Assembly: GCF_016801865.2 (NCBI RefSeq)
Contig: NC_068938.1
Location: 113,982,615-114,046,614, forward strand
DNA from: Culex pipiens pallens
Lineage: Eukaryota > Arthropoda > Insecta > Diptera > Culicidae
Direction: 5' to 3'
Length of the DNA stretch: 64,000 nt
The notes below the pieces were generated by a model. That model was not told the origin of the DNA and searched no databases. It saw only the letters and a list, made by a program, of their open reading frames with translations. The first letter of the stretch is position 1, and each line of letters begins with the position of its first letter. The position numbers were made by a program, and so were the translations under genes. Positions 1 to 12,182 of the stretch are shown piece after piece.

Positions 1-1430
1 TCGCAGTCATTGTCGTTGTAGGGAAATTTTCGGTGAAATTCCCGCGTACATTTGAATTTTCAGCTCACCGTGGGAGGAAGCAGCGTCCGTGACGTAGGAT
101 GATGGCGGTGGTTGTGTTTTGTCTGAAAAAGTTAGTTGGTACTACTGTATGTGGTACGGGAAGAGTGAAAATTTGTTTACGAAATTCGGTATAAAAATTA
201 GAAATATCTCCACAGTATTAATTTGATATTAATTTTAGGCCAACTAATGCTTAGCCTAATAACCTTTCTATTGATAAAACACATCGCAAACATATCTAGC
301 CTGGAACTTTGTATACGTGAGATTGGTTTGATAACAAATTGTTTATTGATTGTTAGCTAAGTATGGCGTAACAGTTGGTCACGTTTCCGCAGATTTTATT
401 TCCTTATATTTATTTATTGAATGTTCCTTTGCGAATCGTGGCGAAACAAGTTTATGGTTAGTTCCACGATATGTTAACTTAATTGGTTTACTCATTTATA
501 GCTGTTTTTATATGGTTTCATTGTGCTTATCCTTCTACATACTTTTAAAACAATCATTAAAAATGATAACATGTGAGAAAATTTTCGATTTCAATTACTT
601 TTTTTTTTGTAATTTCATAAGATTAAGATATTTTGTCAACCAGAAAATCGCAAAACAACTGTCCATGAAAGGTGGAAAACCCACATTTCCGACTAAAATC
701 CCAACTCTAGCAAATCGAGGTGCCTTCGATTTACTTTTGCTTTCATGCGTGCAGCGTGAAACTTTTAATTTCCATAGCGAAAGAAGCACACAGAAAAGTG
801 TGTGCAATTAAGATGATGATGGAAAATTACTCTTTTTTGGGGGGCTTTGTTGCTATTTCGCTTTTTAGAAACTCCCCAAAATTGATTTCTGATGCCACGA
901 TGTCTCACACGAAATTGAGATGCTGCTGAAGATACTTTTGCTTGTTGCTCCTGCCGGTGAACACGCGGTAAGCGAAAGCATTTTGTTTAATTTCGTTTCT
1001 TCGGCCAATCATCGCCACTTCGCCTTGCCACTTGGCGTGGCGTGGCTGAAGATGCAAAAATTACGCAAAACAAAGCTTATGCAACGGCTGATGGCAGCGC
1101 CACTGCCGATCCACCCGAAAGGTGGCGGTTGGATCAATGGCAATATGGTGGATAATAATTTGCTGAATGCGTTTGTGCAGCAGCCAGATGTTCGATTTGC
1201 AGCTTTGAGAGATGCCATTTTGGGTAAAAATATTCATTGCTTGAACCAATTTTATTATTTAACTATTGAACTTTCCATAAATGCAGAAGCAAATTTTCAG
1301 AATTTTTAAACTATCCACACCCAAAGTTAAAGAACGAGGGGATAGTCCTCACGAAAAGAAACGTGAGGAAAGTGCTATATTGCGAGAGTATAGTCCTCTC
1401 GCGTATTCATTCGTTCATTGGAACAGTTCA
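1..1430. other. Left-edge intergenic DNA, no supported gene
   Basis: AT-rich DNA without a recognisable coding region. A 129-codon open frame at 920-1309 (+) begins with a hydrophobic, signal-peptide-like stretch (MLLKILLLVAPAG), but the rest has no domain I recognise and no clear splice context. The segment at about 940-1230 is GC-richer than its surroundings and could be regulatory or part of an unseen exon. Confidence 0.3.
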
Positions 1431-1439
1431 TCCTATGAG

Positions 1440-1560
1440 TGGCTTATATGGACAAACGACCGCCACTTAATCACCGAACCATGGTAGTCCATACGGCAAA
1501 GGCACGGTTCAATATGCCGAAGGTCTTGGGTTCGAGTCTCGGTACCGGTACTTTTTTTTT
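1440..1560 (+). mobile_element. Degenerate tRNA-like SINE fragment
   Basis: A box-B-like GGTTCGAGTC lies at about 1529-1538 in a T-arm-like context, followed by a short T tract. The 5' half is too diverged to fold as a working tRNA. It is probably a decayed SINE head. Confidence 0.3.
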
Positions 1561-1756
1561 GATAGATGAACTTTTTTGGAAAATGAACCATGAGTAAAGT
1601 ACTCTCGGCAATTTCGGGATTTATCCTCTCCGTCCGCACACAGTATCATTTTACTGCCGAATCGTGCTCTTTATCCTCTCGTATGCCGATGCCCAGTTCT
1701 GGGTGCAGAATATAGTACTAGTAAAATAATTTAAAAATACTTAAAAGATAACATTC

Positions 1757-1805
1757 GGGCAGTGCGTGGCTGAATGGTTACGCCGATCGCTTTGTAAGCT
1801 ATGTT
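1757..1805 (+). mobile_element. Truncated tRNA-headed SINE fragment
   Basis: The first ~45 bases match the SINE head at 27,646-27,751 (shared GCAGTGCGTGGC, ATGGTTACGC and CTTTGTAAG). The copy stops before box B, where the palindromic MITE at 1805-2995 begins, so it was probably cut by that insertion. Confidence 0.5.
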
Positions 1806-2995
1806 GAGCAACTCTCTACGAAATCGGCCGATTTCGACCATTTTTATTTTTTGTATTTTTTTATTTGACTTAAACTTTGTGGGGGCCGTCCCTGTCCATA
1901 CAAAAATGATATGTAAATATTCAAACAGCTGTAACTTTTGAGTAAATTTTCTGATCGATTTGGTGTCTTCGGCAAAGTTGTAGGTATTGTTGAGGACTTT
2001 TGAGAAAAAAATTAGGTACATGGAAAAAAAATTGCAGATTTTTTTATCAACTATTTTTTTACTAAAACTTAATTTCAAGGGCCAAACATTGAATATTACG
2101 CTCATTTAAAATGCTAGTCTTGATTTAAAAAAAATCAAAACATTTTTTTGCGAAAAGATCGGAAAATTTCACGATTTTTCATGTATTAAAATTGAAAATC
2201 GGACCATTATTTAATGAGATATGGTCATTAGAAAATGGTGTGTTGTTTTGGTGAGATTAAGAAAACTTCAATTTTCGTGTTTCTTTTTCTTAAAAGGGCT
2301 CTATCTCAGCAACCCGAGGTCCAATCTTCAATGTCTCTTAGACAATTTTATAGCAAATTTTCTGAACTTTTCAAAAATATTTTTAGAAACGGTAACTTTT
2401 TAAAAATTGAAAAACTGCAAATATTTCGCTAAAATCAAACTGTCGGTGGCTATATATTGAAAACGGAGCCCTTTATCAAAAAATCTGTAAAGTACTTTTC
2501 GATTGCAAATTCAATTTTGCATGCAAAAAGCATGAAACTTCGATTTTTTCCAAAAATCAACTCGGCGGCAGATTTTTTGACCATGTTTCTCTATGGCTCA
2601 AAAGTTGCAGATTTTTGTCCCCTTAAACATATCAAAAATCTCGAAAATCAAAGAAATACGTATTTTGGGAAATTGAGTTTTAGCGAAAAAAAATGATTAA
2701 AAATTCTGCAATTTTTTTCCGTTAACCTATTTTTTTCTCAAAGGTCCTCAACAATACCTACAACTTTGCCGAAGACACCAAATTGATCAGAAAATTCACT
2801 CAAAAGTTACAGCTGTTTGAATATTTACATACCATTTTTGTATGGACAGCAGCCAAAAAATTGTATGGAGACTTGTATGGATGAGCCAATCACACAAAAT
2901 AGTTTATTTGGTCATAGGGAAGGCCCCCACAAAGTTTGAGCCAAATAAAAAAATACAAGTAAAATCCTTTTCCGGTTTTGGTAGAGAACTGCTAA
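1805..2995. mobile_element. Palindromic MITE, family 1 (copy 1)
   Basis: The arms at about 1805-2060 and 2660-2995 are inverted copies. The left arm reads GTCTTCGGCAAAGTTGTAGG and the right arm has its reverse complement around 2757-2776. Ends resemble CTCTCTACG on the left and TAGAGAAC on the right. The core shares its 'gaaaacggNgc...tttatcaaaaa' segment with the copy at 55,985-57,460. There is no transposase ORF, so it is non-autonomous. Confidence 0.7.
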
Positions 2996-3007
2996 GTTTT
3001 AAGTTGT
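2987..3007 (+). repeat. Target-site duplication, left copy
   Basis: A 21-bp direct repeat (begins AACTGCTAAG, ends AAGTTGT) is identical to 3949-3969 and brackets the retroelement at 3008-3948. Confidence 0.85.
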
Positions 3008-3948
3008 GATTGTGTGTGAAAAGAAAAGAATTTTATTTCGTGTTTCATCCTGGTTGGCTTGCCCACAAGCAAAGAAAATCAGTTCAATTAGTTGGGTGGT
3101 GACGCGCGGTCAATTATGTGGCATTGTGTGTGAAAAGAAAAGAATTTTATTTCGTGTTTCATCCTAGTTGGCTTGCCCACAAGCAGAAGAAAATCAGTTC
3201 AATTAGTTGGGTGGTGACGCGCGGTCAATTATGTGGCATTGTGTGTGAAAAGAAAAGAATTTTATTTCGTGTTTCATCCTGATTGGCTTGCTCAAGTCCT
3301 TCCTACATCATCGTTGATCGGGAGGCACGACGTCGTGTGAATTGTTGCATTAAAATAAGTTTAAGTATTACTGTAAATGACTGTAGAAAAGTCCTTCCTT
3401 TATCATCAATGTCGTCTGGGTAATCGTGATGAAAAATTACATTTATTCAGTATTTAAATACCTGTGCGCGAGTGTTTTGGTGTGCTAATTAGAAAGACCT
3501 TCCCATAGCATCGTTGCTCGGAAGGCTCGCCGACGGGTTTGTTATGAAAGTCCTCCCCATAGCGTCGTAGCTCGGGAGGCATCGAAAAGCCAATACCTTA
3601 TCCTACTAACCCAAAAAAAAAAAAAAATAATCACGTGATGCTTGAAGGAGATGCTGTGGATTCAACGGTCTCAAGCGGTATCAACAAGTATATAGCGAAA
3701 AACTATGTGCTTGATGAGTCTGCAACTTCAACTATCGGACTAACATTCCTCCCTTTTGTTGAACTGCAGGCTTCTTGGGAGGGCGCCGGTATTGACTAAT
3801 AAAGTCGGGGTCTTCAGGGGTTAAACAGTGAACGGATGGTTGGCTCCCACTGATCATTTTTGATTCATTGTTTAACTTCAGCTGATCTGTCAATAACGGA
3901 GTAGCAGCTCATTGGCAGTCAACCATGCTCATGCTCATGCTCATGCTC
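3008..3948 (+). mobile_element. Non-autonomous non-LTR-type retroelement, copy 1
   Basis: 941 bp flanked by a perfect 21-bp target-site duplication. The 5' part is a tandem array: monomers start at 3012, 3126 and 3241 (GTGTGTGAAAAG), 114-115 bp each, the third truncated. The body contains repeated 'CCTTCC...ATCGTTG...CGG' blocks, a short A-run and an AATAAAG motif. The 3' end is a (CATGCT)n tail at 3924-3948. No ORF is present, so it must depend on proteins in trans. From about 3490 onward it matches the copy at 28,247-29,177 almost base for base. The assignment to a retroelement rests on the long TSD and the simple-repeat tail. Confidence 0.75.
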
Positions 3949-3969
3949 AACTGCTAAGTTTTAAGTTGT
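3949..3969 (+). repeat. Target-site duplication, right copy
   Basis: Identical to 2987-3007; marks the 3' boundary after the (CATGCT)n tail. Confidence 0.85.
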
Positions 3970-4228
3970 TGTTAGGCCGTTATGTCATTCCAGGTGTGGG
4001 ACTCGTCTCACACCAAACCAAGCCTGCTCCTGTGGAATCGCTGCCGGCGGTTGGACTCGCAATCCAAAGGTCGTCAATTCGAACCCTGGGGTGGATGGTT
4101 CCTTGGAGTAGAAAGAGGTTTAGGAGCTCTCCCCATTTAAGCCTTTGGTCTCCTAGGTTCGAGCAGAAACTTGCAATAGAGACTAGAAAAGACTTGGGGG
4201 TCGTTAAAGTGGATGGTTAGATTTGATT
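3970..4228 (+). mobile_element. tRNA-derived SINE (family S1)
   Basis: Contains the diagnostic TTGGACTCGCAATCCAA anticodon-arm-like hairpin and the box-B-like CAATTCGAACCCTGG, followed by the family tail (AGAGGTTTAGGAG..., CAATAGAGACTAG..., ending GATTTGATTTTTT). It is homologous to the right half of the dimeric SINE at 16,697-17,108 and to the reverse copy at 51,600-52,110. Confidence 0.65.
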
Positions 4229-5480
4229 TTTTGGGTATATAATACTTATAATAAGGTGATAATAACTAAAAAATTGCTATGAGGTAGTTCAAAATAAACT
4301 GATTAAAATCTAACTTCGATTTGTTGAATAAATTCTTAAAAGGTATTTTTCATGAAATCGTCGTGTAACTTAGTGGAAGCCAATGTATACAAACTAATTT
4401 GTTTTTCTTTTAATCTGCTCCCCCAAAACATGTATGCAAAAAAGATTGAAATTTTTGTTCCTCTTTTTTGCCATACTTGGCTGCTTTTTCAACTGCGTAG
4501 ATACTGTCACATCCGAGACCGGTTACGGCAGAACTCGTCTGTTAATCACCTGAGCAAGCAAACAGCTGTTTAATCTTGTATGATGAGGGTTTATAACACA
4601 GCAGCTATTTATAGTTGAAAAAACTCCCCTTCTGGATCGTTTGCACTTTGGTGCTGAAATTTTATTCCGGGGAATTCAAAAGGCAAAGTTTTGTTTAAAG
4701 ATATTTAAATTAAGAAGTTAATTTTGACAAATTGCATCGAAACTTAAATGAAATCAGCGTAAACCTTTTCTAACTATGGCTTGGAGAAATCGATTAAGTT
4801 ATATTTCACCACCCCACTTTTTCGGGGGGCTCGTCACGGCAAACCAATACCATTCAGCAATGCCACAAAGCCCATTCATGAATCACCAGCCGATGGTGGT
4901 GGTGGCGGTCCATTAATGATTGAGTTTTGCGCTACATCTCGCAACAGCCAGGCCAGCCTGGCGCGGTACTCAATTTTGCACTGTGTGTAAAGTGGTTTGT
5001 TATGTAGCCCAAATGACTGACTGGCTGACGAAACGAAACAATTGCGAATTTATAGTCGTCGCCGCCGCCGCCAGCGGGTAAGGCTCAATTGTTTTACTGA
5101 ACTGAAGCCGCCCGAAGCTTGGAGGTTGTTATTCGTGAATGCTGGATTGTGTTTGATTAGTTCATTTGTCGAGCGGTACAATTGGTTGCTATCTGGGTTA
5201 AATGTGAACGTGATTTAGACGGTTTCTATCTCCGCGAGAGGCGGTTCTTATGAATAACTTACATTTCCATACTGCTTTGCATCGCAGATAATGAGTTACA
5301 AATTGATTCAAGATATCGATCAAAATATTCATTCTGGCAAAAACAAGATTTAGTCCAAGTTGATTTCTAAAAATATTTTTACACATTATTAATAGCTGTT
5401 TGAAAAAAAAACCAATATTCTAAAATGCTCTGGTAATTTTTATACAAACATCTTAGTATTTTCAACCCTCCCCCGCCAAT
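4229..5480. other. Intergenic DNA, nothing recognised
   Basis: Mixed-composition sequence with a short (GCC)n run near 5060 and a GGTGGTGGTGGCGG run near 4895. I see no ORF with family features, tRNA or clear element ends. Confidence 0.4.
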
Positions 5481-6245
5481 GCACAGTAGTCCAGATCGCA
5501 AAATTAAGTAGAAAATTGATTTTCCCAAAAATTGTGAATTTGCTGGTGATGAGTTGCTGCAAATGGAAAGTGGCAACTTTTGGTTTGGTTGAAAATCAGG
5601 GTGGTTCATGATTAGGGTCATTTTTGAAATCTAACTTTTCAGGAATATTTATTTTTAAGATTTTTTTTGTCTTCTAGAAAGTTGTTGGGCTTCCCAATCC
5701 AAGCAACTTTGTCCAAGACACCAAAATTTTATCTCGTCGTCTCGTCTCATCTGAGCGAACCTTTAAAAATCAGTTTTTCAAAGTAACAATTCAGGGTTAA
5801 GTTTTAGGGAAAAGTGATGTTAAAGCAGTTTTAGAGCTCTAAAAAACAAACATTTTTATTTTTCAACATGCCATTTTGGACCTGAAGGTTAAAAGTTACC
5901 GCCATTTTAAGGTTGAAAAGATGCAAATTTAAAACCCGAATATCTCAAAAAGGCGCTAGCCTTATTTTAAACGACAGGTTGCATTCGAAAAAGATATCTG
6001 TCCCTACAAACGCTGAAAAAAAACTCCAGGGGCGTTATTCTTTAAACTCAAGATATCTTCATTTGAAATTGTTGAATTTTTCAAGGGAAAAGTGTATGGG
6101 ACCACCCTAAAGAAATTCGCAAATTGTCCAACTATATGTTTTTCCATGTAATATTGCCCGCTTCGTCCGATCTGCCATTAGAATTATGCCAAAGTGTCAA
6201 AAAATCGATTTTTGGACATATTTTAGGTTTACATGATAATGTTAC
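5480..6245 (+). mobile_element. Single arm of palindromic MITE family 2
   Basis: Runs from GCACAGTAGTCCAGATCGC to about TTTAGGTTTACATGATAATG and matches, with many substitutions, the left arm of the complete palindrome at 31,534-33,129. The second arm is absent, so this is a broken or one-armed copy. Confidence 0.6.
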
Positions 6246-8700
6246 ATTGCTTTTTTAGGCTTTAAGTTGCAGGTGTTCATGTAGAATATATACTAACATC
6301 TCCCTAAATTACATCGAATTCAGCAAATTACAAGTTAAAATACAGGTTGAAATGCAAACGAAAATGGACAAAACCATGTTTTCATTAAATCACGATAACG
6401 ATAACTTTTGAACAACTGTGCAAATGATGAGCGAAATTGTTTTTTTTTTAATTTTTTTTTAAATTCTTTTCAGGATCGAGATGTACAGCTTTGGTATGTT
6501 CTACAACTTTGACCGTTAAATATACAATAAGAATCTCACTTTTGGAATTATTTGGATGGAAGTATTGTACCCTGCATACAGAACCGTATGAAATTTGAGG
6601 TTTTCATATTTTTTAGATTTTTTCCATACAAACTTTACCTTTGAATATCATTTGGTAAATGTTGACTGATTTTGCTTATATTTGGCCCAGAGTCCTAAAA
6701 TAGCTCTAGAAACAATATTTCAATTGTGGAGCGTGAAATTGTCTGCTCTACAACTTTGTAGAACATTGTTACACTTTGTCAAAAAACCTTTCAAAAACAA
6801 TAAAAAAAAAATTATAATGGAAAAAAATGTTCCTAGTATAAAATACCCCTCTAGCTTATTGCAGATTCGAAAAGTAAATTGTATTTTCTATAAAATAGCT
6901 TGTGCCAAAAGAATAGTAGTAGTTTTATAAGGCAGTTGCAATTATTTTTCAAATGTTATGTAGCCCCTCCCTTCAAAGTCAGTTCGTAAAATCAGGAGGC
7001 AAAACGAATATGTTTTCGAAAAACTTCAAAATTTAAATGGAAATAGAAGTTCAATCATGTCATATCGAACTGTTGTGTGCTATCTTGTGACAACGATAAT
7101 TTAGTATTTTTCGAGAAAATCGATTTTTAAAGTTTGTTGGTAAATAATTTCAAAACTATGAATAATAGAGCCAAACTTTTTGAAGCAATCGGTTCGTATA
7201 CTATCGCTTAACAAACGCTCCAAGTTTCAACTAATTTGGTTACATCAGTTTAAAGATACAGTTAATTATGTTAACAAAAATCTGAAAAGCACTTGTCACA
7301 AGTGTGTTTTGAAAGAAAAACTGTAGGGTAGGGTAGTCATCAATGAGACACTTTTGGTTTTCAACTTTCAACGATTTTTGTATTTTTTTTCATCAGCATG
7401 TTTTAATGAGCTTTTTGTTGCATTTTCTTTCTTTTAATGTGTTCTAACATTGATCAAAATATGAGATCGATCCGACCTCTACAGCCAGAGCTATCCAACT
7501 GTCTCATTGTAGACGCACTTGGCAGGAACAATGAGACAGATGGGGAACAATGAGACACTCTACGAAAATCAATACTTTTCTAGTAAAACATCATGTTTTT
7601 GTATTGTTCCATTGCAGGTGACTTACCTTGAACTTTTTAAAGCAATTTTGCCAACTTGAAACTTTAATTAACAAAAGTTATACTAAAAAGTGAATAAATT
7701 TAGTAAAATCCATTAATTTATACCAAATAACTTTATATTTTTGGCTAAATGAAGTCAAAACTCAATAAATATGCCAAAAATCACTTTTAATTCATGTTTT
7801 GAAAGATTTCCATCGATTTTGAAAAGTTTAATGAAGAAAAATCAAAGTGTCTCATTGTTACCCATGGGCTGAAAAGAGTGGGGAACAATGAGACAGCCCT
7901 GGATTCTGGGTATATTCTTAATTTTGGTCAAATCTAATGAAAGGCCATTGTAGCCCAACTCATGCCCTATGAAATGACGAAAGAAATTTGGAGAAATATT
8001 AGTTTTTGTGTTATTGGCAGAATATGAGCGAAAATGTAATTTTCAGTCATAATTTACTTTTACACCCCAAAATCAAACATTTATGAATAACTTTGCAAGG
8101 GAGCGTCCACAACCAAAGCCACTATTATGGCAGAAGTGTATCCAGTAGACACACTTTTCCCCAAATTATGAGCCTGATTGGTTGAAACTACGACTTGTGA
8201 GAGCCATTTTATCATTGTTCTCCGTGTCTCATTGATGACTACTCTACCCTACTACGTGTTACAAGTGTGCACAAAATTCCCATACAATCTAAAAAAGGCT
8301 TAAATCAATAGTTTAACCAATTTAATCAGTAAATTTTTAAAAACAAAAGATTGCATTGCCTTTAGAAATTATGTATCAACATAAATTTGTGAAAAACAAG
8401 AAAAAAAAATCCACATTTTCCAACAATATTTATGACGTGTCACAATTGTGCACAATCATTTTGATGATAAATTGTTCTATGTCACAAGTGTGTATTGCGA
8501 TATCCGGGAAACGGAAGTGAGTTCCCAAAGTCGGGTCAAAGCATCTTGTTGTGTTTGTCAAGTATAGCAAAACGTCATCATTAACTCATTTTCGACCAAA
8601 ATGGTCTATGTCACAAGATAGCACACAGCAGACGATATAAATCATGTTTGAGCTCCTTCAAAAATATATTGAATTTCTAAAATTTCAATGTGTTTTAAGT
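6246..8700. mobile_element. Repeat-rich region with terminal TGTGCTATCTTGTGACA inverted motifs
   Basis: Inverted motifs near 7072-7092 (GTTGTGTGCTATCTTGTGAC) and 8607-8627 (GTCACAAGATAGCACACAGC) suggest an element of about 1.56 kb. Inside it are several direct 'TGTCACAAGTGTG'-like motifs (7296, 8258, 8449, 8493), and a second MITE at 7326-8249 has inserted. No coding potential. Confidence 0.5.
7326..8249. mobile_element. MITE with GGGTAGNGTAGTCATCAATG TIRs, TA duplication
   Basis: About 28-bp terminal inverted repeats start at 7326 and end at 8249 and are flanked by TA on both sides (7324-7325 and 8250-8251). The interior repeats CAATGAGACA/TGTCTCATTG motifs many times. Element length is 924 bp with no ORF. 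The TA duplication and lack of transposase fit a Tc1/mariner-type non-autonomous element (inference). Confidence 0.7.
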
Positions 8701-8842
8701 TCCGCATTTTTTTTGTATAAATAAAACCCGTCGATACATAGATATTTTGAAAACTAATGATTGCAAATCATCTGGACTGGTGTAAACTACATTTCAAAAC
8801 ACTTTTTTTATTTTTTTGCCCCCTCCCTTTCTTTTAACTATA

Positions 8843-9038
8843 CACAGTAAAAAAAATGTAAATTTGGAAGCTGTAATTTTGGAAGGTTGAATATTACCTC
8901 TTTTATGATGTAATTTTACCTCAATTTAGACTGAAAAAGTGACGTTACACCAGAAAAGTGGCAAAATTACACATTTCCAAATTACACCTATTTTTCTGAC
9001 ATAAAAGATGTAATATTACCAAGATTTTTTGTGCTGTG
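8843..9038. mobile_element. Small MITE, family 3 (CACAGNANAAAAAAT ends)
   Basis: 196 bp with terminal inverted repeats (CACAGTAAAAAAAATG on the left; the reverse complement of CACAGCACAAAAAATC on the right), flanked by TA. The interior is rich in 'GTAATNTTAC' palindromes. Related copies lie at 9159-9349 and about 43,370-43,620. Confidence 0.65.
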
Positions 9039-9158
9039 TATGGTCAGAGTCGAGGGACATAAACTTCAATAATATTTGAAATAATTTGCAATCGAGAAGT
9101 ACTTTTAAGATTTTTTGAAAAAGTGCACCGTTTCTAAGATATAGCCACTTGAAGTTTA

Positions 9159-9349
9159 CAGTAAAAAAATGTGTAAATTTGTAAGGTGCAATGATTGAAG
9201 GATGAATATTACCTCTTGTTGATGTAATTTTACCACAATTTAGACTGTTAAAGTGACATAACACTAGAGAAGTGTTAAAATTACACATTTTTATGACATA
9301 AAAGACCCCCTTCCCCGATGTAATACTACCATGATATTTATTTACAGTA
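9159..9349. mobile_element. Small MITE, family 3, second copy
   Basis: Shares GAATATTACCTCTT, TGATGTAATTTTACC and ACATAAAAGA with the copy at 8843-9038. The termini are more decayed (ACAGTAAAAAAATG on the left, TTTACAGTA on the right). Confidence 0.55.
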
Positions 9350-9361
9350 CTCATGTAAAAA

Positions 9362-9605
9362 TCCCGGCTCGGACCAACACAACTGGTGATCTTTTATCTT
9401 CTGGAATCGATTGCTTAGTAAAGGGAAGGTGTGTATCGTCACAAACTGGACCTTATCACGACAATTAGGGAGGCGACCTATGGAATGTTAACATTAACCT
9501 TAACATGTTAACATTAAGTTGAGAATGAAACTGCCACTGAATCCGCTTTGTAAATGCCGGCCCCGATACTCTTTAAGGGTGTTCCCCTCAGGAACTAGGA
9601 AAGAT
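9362..9605 (+). mobile_element. tRNA-headed SINE (family S2), head truncated
   Basis: Begins inside the T-arm (TCCCGGCTCGGACC) and runs through the family body: CTTAACATGTTAACATTAAG, GCCGGCCCCGATACTC and AAGGGTGTTCCCCTCAGGAA. The same family is seen in reverse at 28,138-29,345 (split by a retroelement) and 41,316-41,600. The tRNA promoter half is missing here. Confidence 0.6.
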
Positions 9606-9649
9606 TTACTTTTAAACTCATGTAGATGTAATCAAATCTAGCTGAAAAA

Positions 9650-10900
9650 AAACTGCATATTTTTCTACCAGAGTTACGACAAAAATTGACTAGTATGTCA
9701 CCAAGCGCTCCATCAACACCCAGCATCCATTCAACAGATCTTCCAGATTCCAGCGTGCGCGCGCGTTAGATCTCTACAGCAAAACATCAGCCAACCGGCT
9801 CGTGGCGTTCATCAGCGTCGTCGCAGTCGACGCCGACAAAACAGCTGACGGATTCAATCATCACATCGTGCAAGTCATTACGGGTTGATGTTGATGATGG
9901 TGATGGCGATGATGATGATGACGGCAATGTTTGTTATAGCTGAGGATATACTCAGTTGCGGAAAAAGACAAAGATTTCTTTAAGTTTTGACAAGGAAAAT
10001 TAAAAATATTTTCAGCAAATTTTCAAAACTATTTTTGTAAGATTTGAAAGTAGAACAAGAGTGCTTACTTGTATGCTGTCTATTAAAAAACTCAATAAAT
10101 CAAGTCACGCAACTGAGTGTATAGAAAAGGTAAGCAAAACGTAAAGGCAAAAGCACCGGAGAAGCCGACCCACTAAACTATCGCGATCTTTGCGAGTTGA
10201 TCTTTTGACTTGCCTTTGTCACTCAGTTCTCGCGTTCAGTTGGCTGTGGAAGTGGCGGCGTCTTGGTCTTGGTGAGAGAGCACTTTTTTGGTCACTCTTT
10301 TGTGCGGACTGCATGCAGCGAAGAAAATCGTCGTTTTTACGCAGCTTGCACTTCCCACGCTGTTGGTCGGTGTTGTTAGCTACGATAGCGTGTTTGAGTC
10401 GTTTCACCGCGTTGATGGTTGGTCGCATTTCATGGAGTAAAAATCATGGGCGATTTGAGGGAAAAAATGACAATTTTGGGGGGCCTTCTACCATACCCTT
10501 AAGTACAGTGGTCAATGTGATTTGATTGGAAAGCCGATAAAACAATTTTATTCCCAAAAAAATATTGTTCGTTTCAAGATCAAATCACATCTTGAAGAAA
10601 AAAACATACCCCGAAGCATTTCAGCACTTTCCCAAGTCGTTTTGTTATGGCAGAACAGCACATCAAAATACACACACAGAAAACGAAAACAGAAACGATG
10701 TCGAATGATGCCCCGGAGGCCCGTTTAAAGGTCCGCAAAGCTGGAGTTGTGCTGTGATGATGTGCCTTGTTTTCAGCGGTTTGGTACCAGTCATTGCATT
10801 GGTGAACAACTACAACCGACCGACGACTTGGGGTCAAATCGTGTATCAATGTTCATCTGATAAAGCGGAGCTTTGGACACGATTGGTTTTGCGATTGTCT
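9650..10900. promoter_or_regulatory. GC-richer unique segment, candidate regulatory DNA or first exon
   Basis: Less AT-rich than its surroundings, with (GAT)n near 9890-9930 and TCAGTT/CTCAGTTCTC motifs around 10,216-10,242 that resemble arthropod initiators. It has no repeat homology elsewhere in the window and no convincing ORF. It could be a promoter or 5' exon of a gene outside the window; evidence is weak. Confidence 0.2.
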
Positions 10901-11394
10901 TTATGTAGTGAGGCGAATTCTAGTGAGGTTTAGTTATGTTTTTTATTGAGATTTTTGCCTCCAACATTAATTATAAATTTCATATTATAGATCAATCAAA
11001 ATTAGAAAATCCATATTTTTTCGTTTTTTTAGAATTGCAAAACTTAGTTTATAGGACTCGTTGCAAAATCAGAGTTTTCCAACTTGGCTGAGCCATTGTG
11101 CACAGTAAAAAATCACTAGCAAATTAAAAAAAAAATCAAAGAAAAAATCAATAGCGGAAAATTATCTGCTACTATTTTTAAATAAAATCAACCTTAATTG
11201 AGGATAAATTACACATTATCTTCCTATATTAGGTCTTCCAGATTAACATAGTTTTTTAGTGTATGTTTAAATTAACGGCTCATGCAGAAAAAAATATTCT
11301 GAAGAAGTTACATAAACTTTTATTATTCATTTATTCCAATTACACATTTTAATTAAAAGTTGTTCTGCAACTCTGATTGGCGTTGACAGTAAAG
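10901..11394. other. AT-rich intergenic DNA
   Basis: Nothing recognised beyond homopolymer runs. Confidence 0.4.
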
Positions 11395-11849
11395 CAAACA
11401 ATTTAATATCAGAAAAAATATCAAAAAATATGATTTTGACAAAGAACTTTGTCCTAAGGGCTCTATTCTGGTGAGGTGTCAATCCAGAAAAACGAAAAAT
11501 GTCGCGCGTTACGAAAATGTTGCATGCTTAGTACTGCGGAAGGGGTCAGCAACGAATGAAGTGTGGCAACAATGGTGCAACATTCTCGCGTGACAGTTCC
11601 AAGAAAGCAGGAGACGAGGCAAAATTTGCACCATGTTGCCACATTTCATGCGGACTATATAAGCTAACAGATAGCCTCTGAACAATTTTAGTTTTGACTG
11701 AAATCCGTCAGAGACGGATCGACGGTGGTAATTTTATTGCTCACACACACATACACACATTCAAAGACACAGGTTGTGCACCAACTTGGGAGGAATTCTG
11801 TTCTAAAGAACATTGTTAGAACGGTCACTCGGAAACCAGAATGATTCAA

Positions 11850-12182
11850 GGCAATGGGGTTGGGACCAAACTGGTAGGATATTGGCCACACCCGGAGTGG
11901 CCATGGCCCTGAGGGAAGGTTCTACCGGGGGGACATTTATTGAACCATACGACTTGGGGCAATATCGGTATCAAAATTCATGGTTTTTGATACTGGTGAT
12001 AAAAATTTTGACAGGATTGGCCACACCCGCAGTGGCCATGGCCCTGAGGGAAGGTTCTACCGGGGGGACATTTATCGAACCATACGACTTTGGGTAATAT
12101 GGGTGTCAAAATTCATGGTTTTTGATACTGGTGATGAAAATGGCCATTTTGACAGGATTGGCCACACCCGGAGTGGCCATTG
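11850..12182 (+). repeat. 141-bp minisatellite, left block of copy A
   Basis: Units are marked by GGCCATGGCCCTGAGGG at 11,899 and 12,034 and by GGCCAT at 12,175 (spacings 135 and 141 bp). Each has the landmarks ACATTTATYGAACCATACGA, GGGCAATAT and TCATGGTTTTTGATACTGG. The block stops abruptly where the palindromic MITE begins. Confidence 0.85.

Noticed and set aside
920..1309. 129-codon ORF with a signal-peptide-like start
   Set aside because: Beyond the hydrophobic first 13 residues nothing resembles a secreted protein family, and there are no supporting signals; left as unproven.
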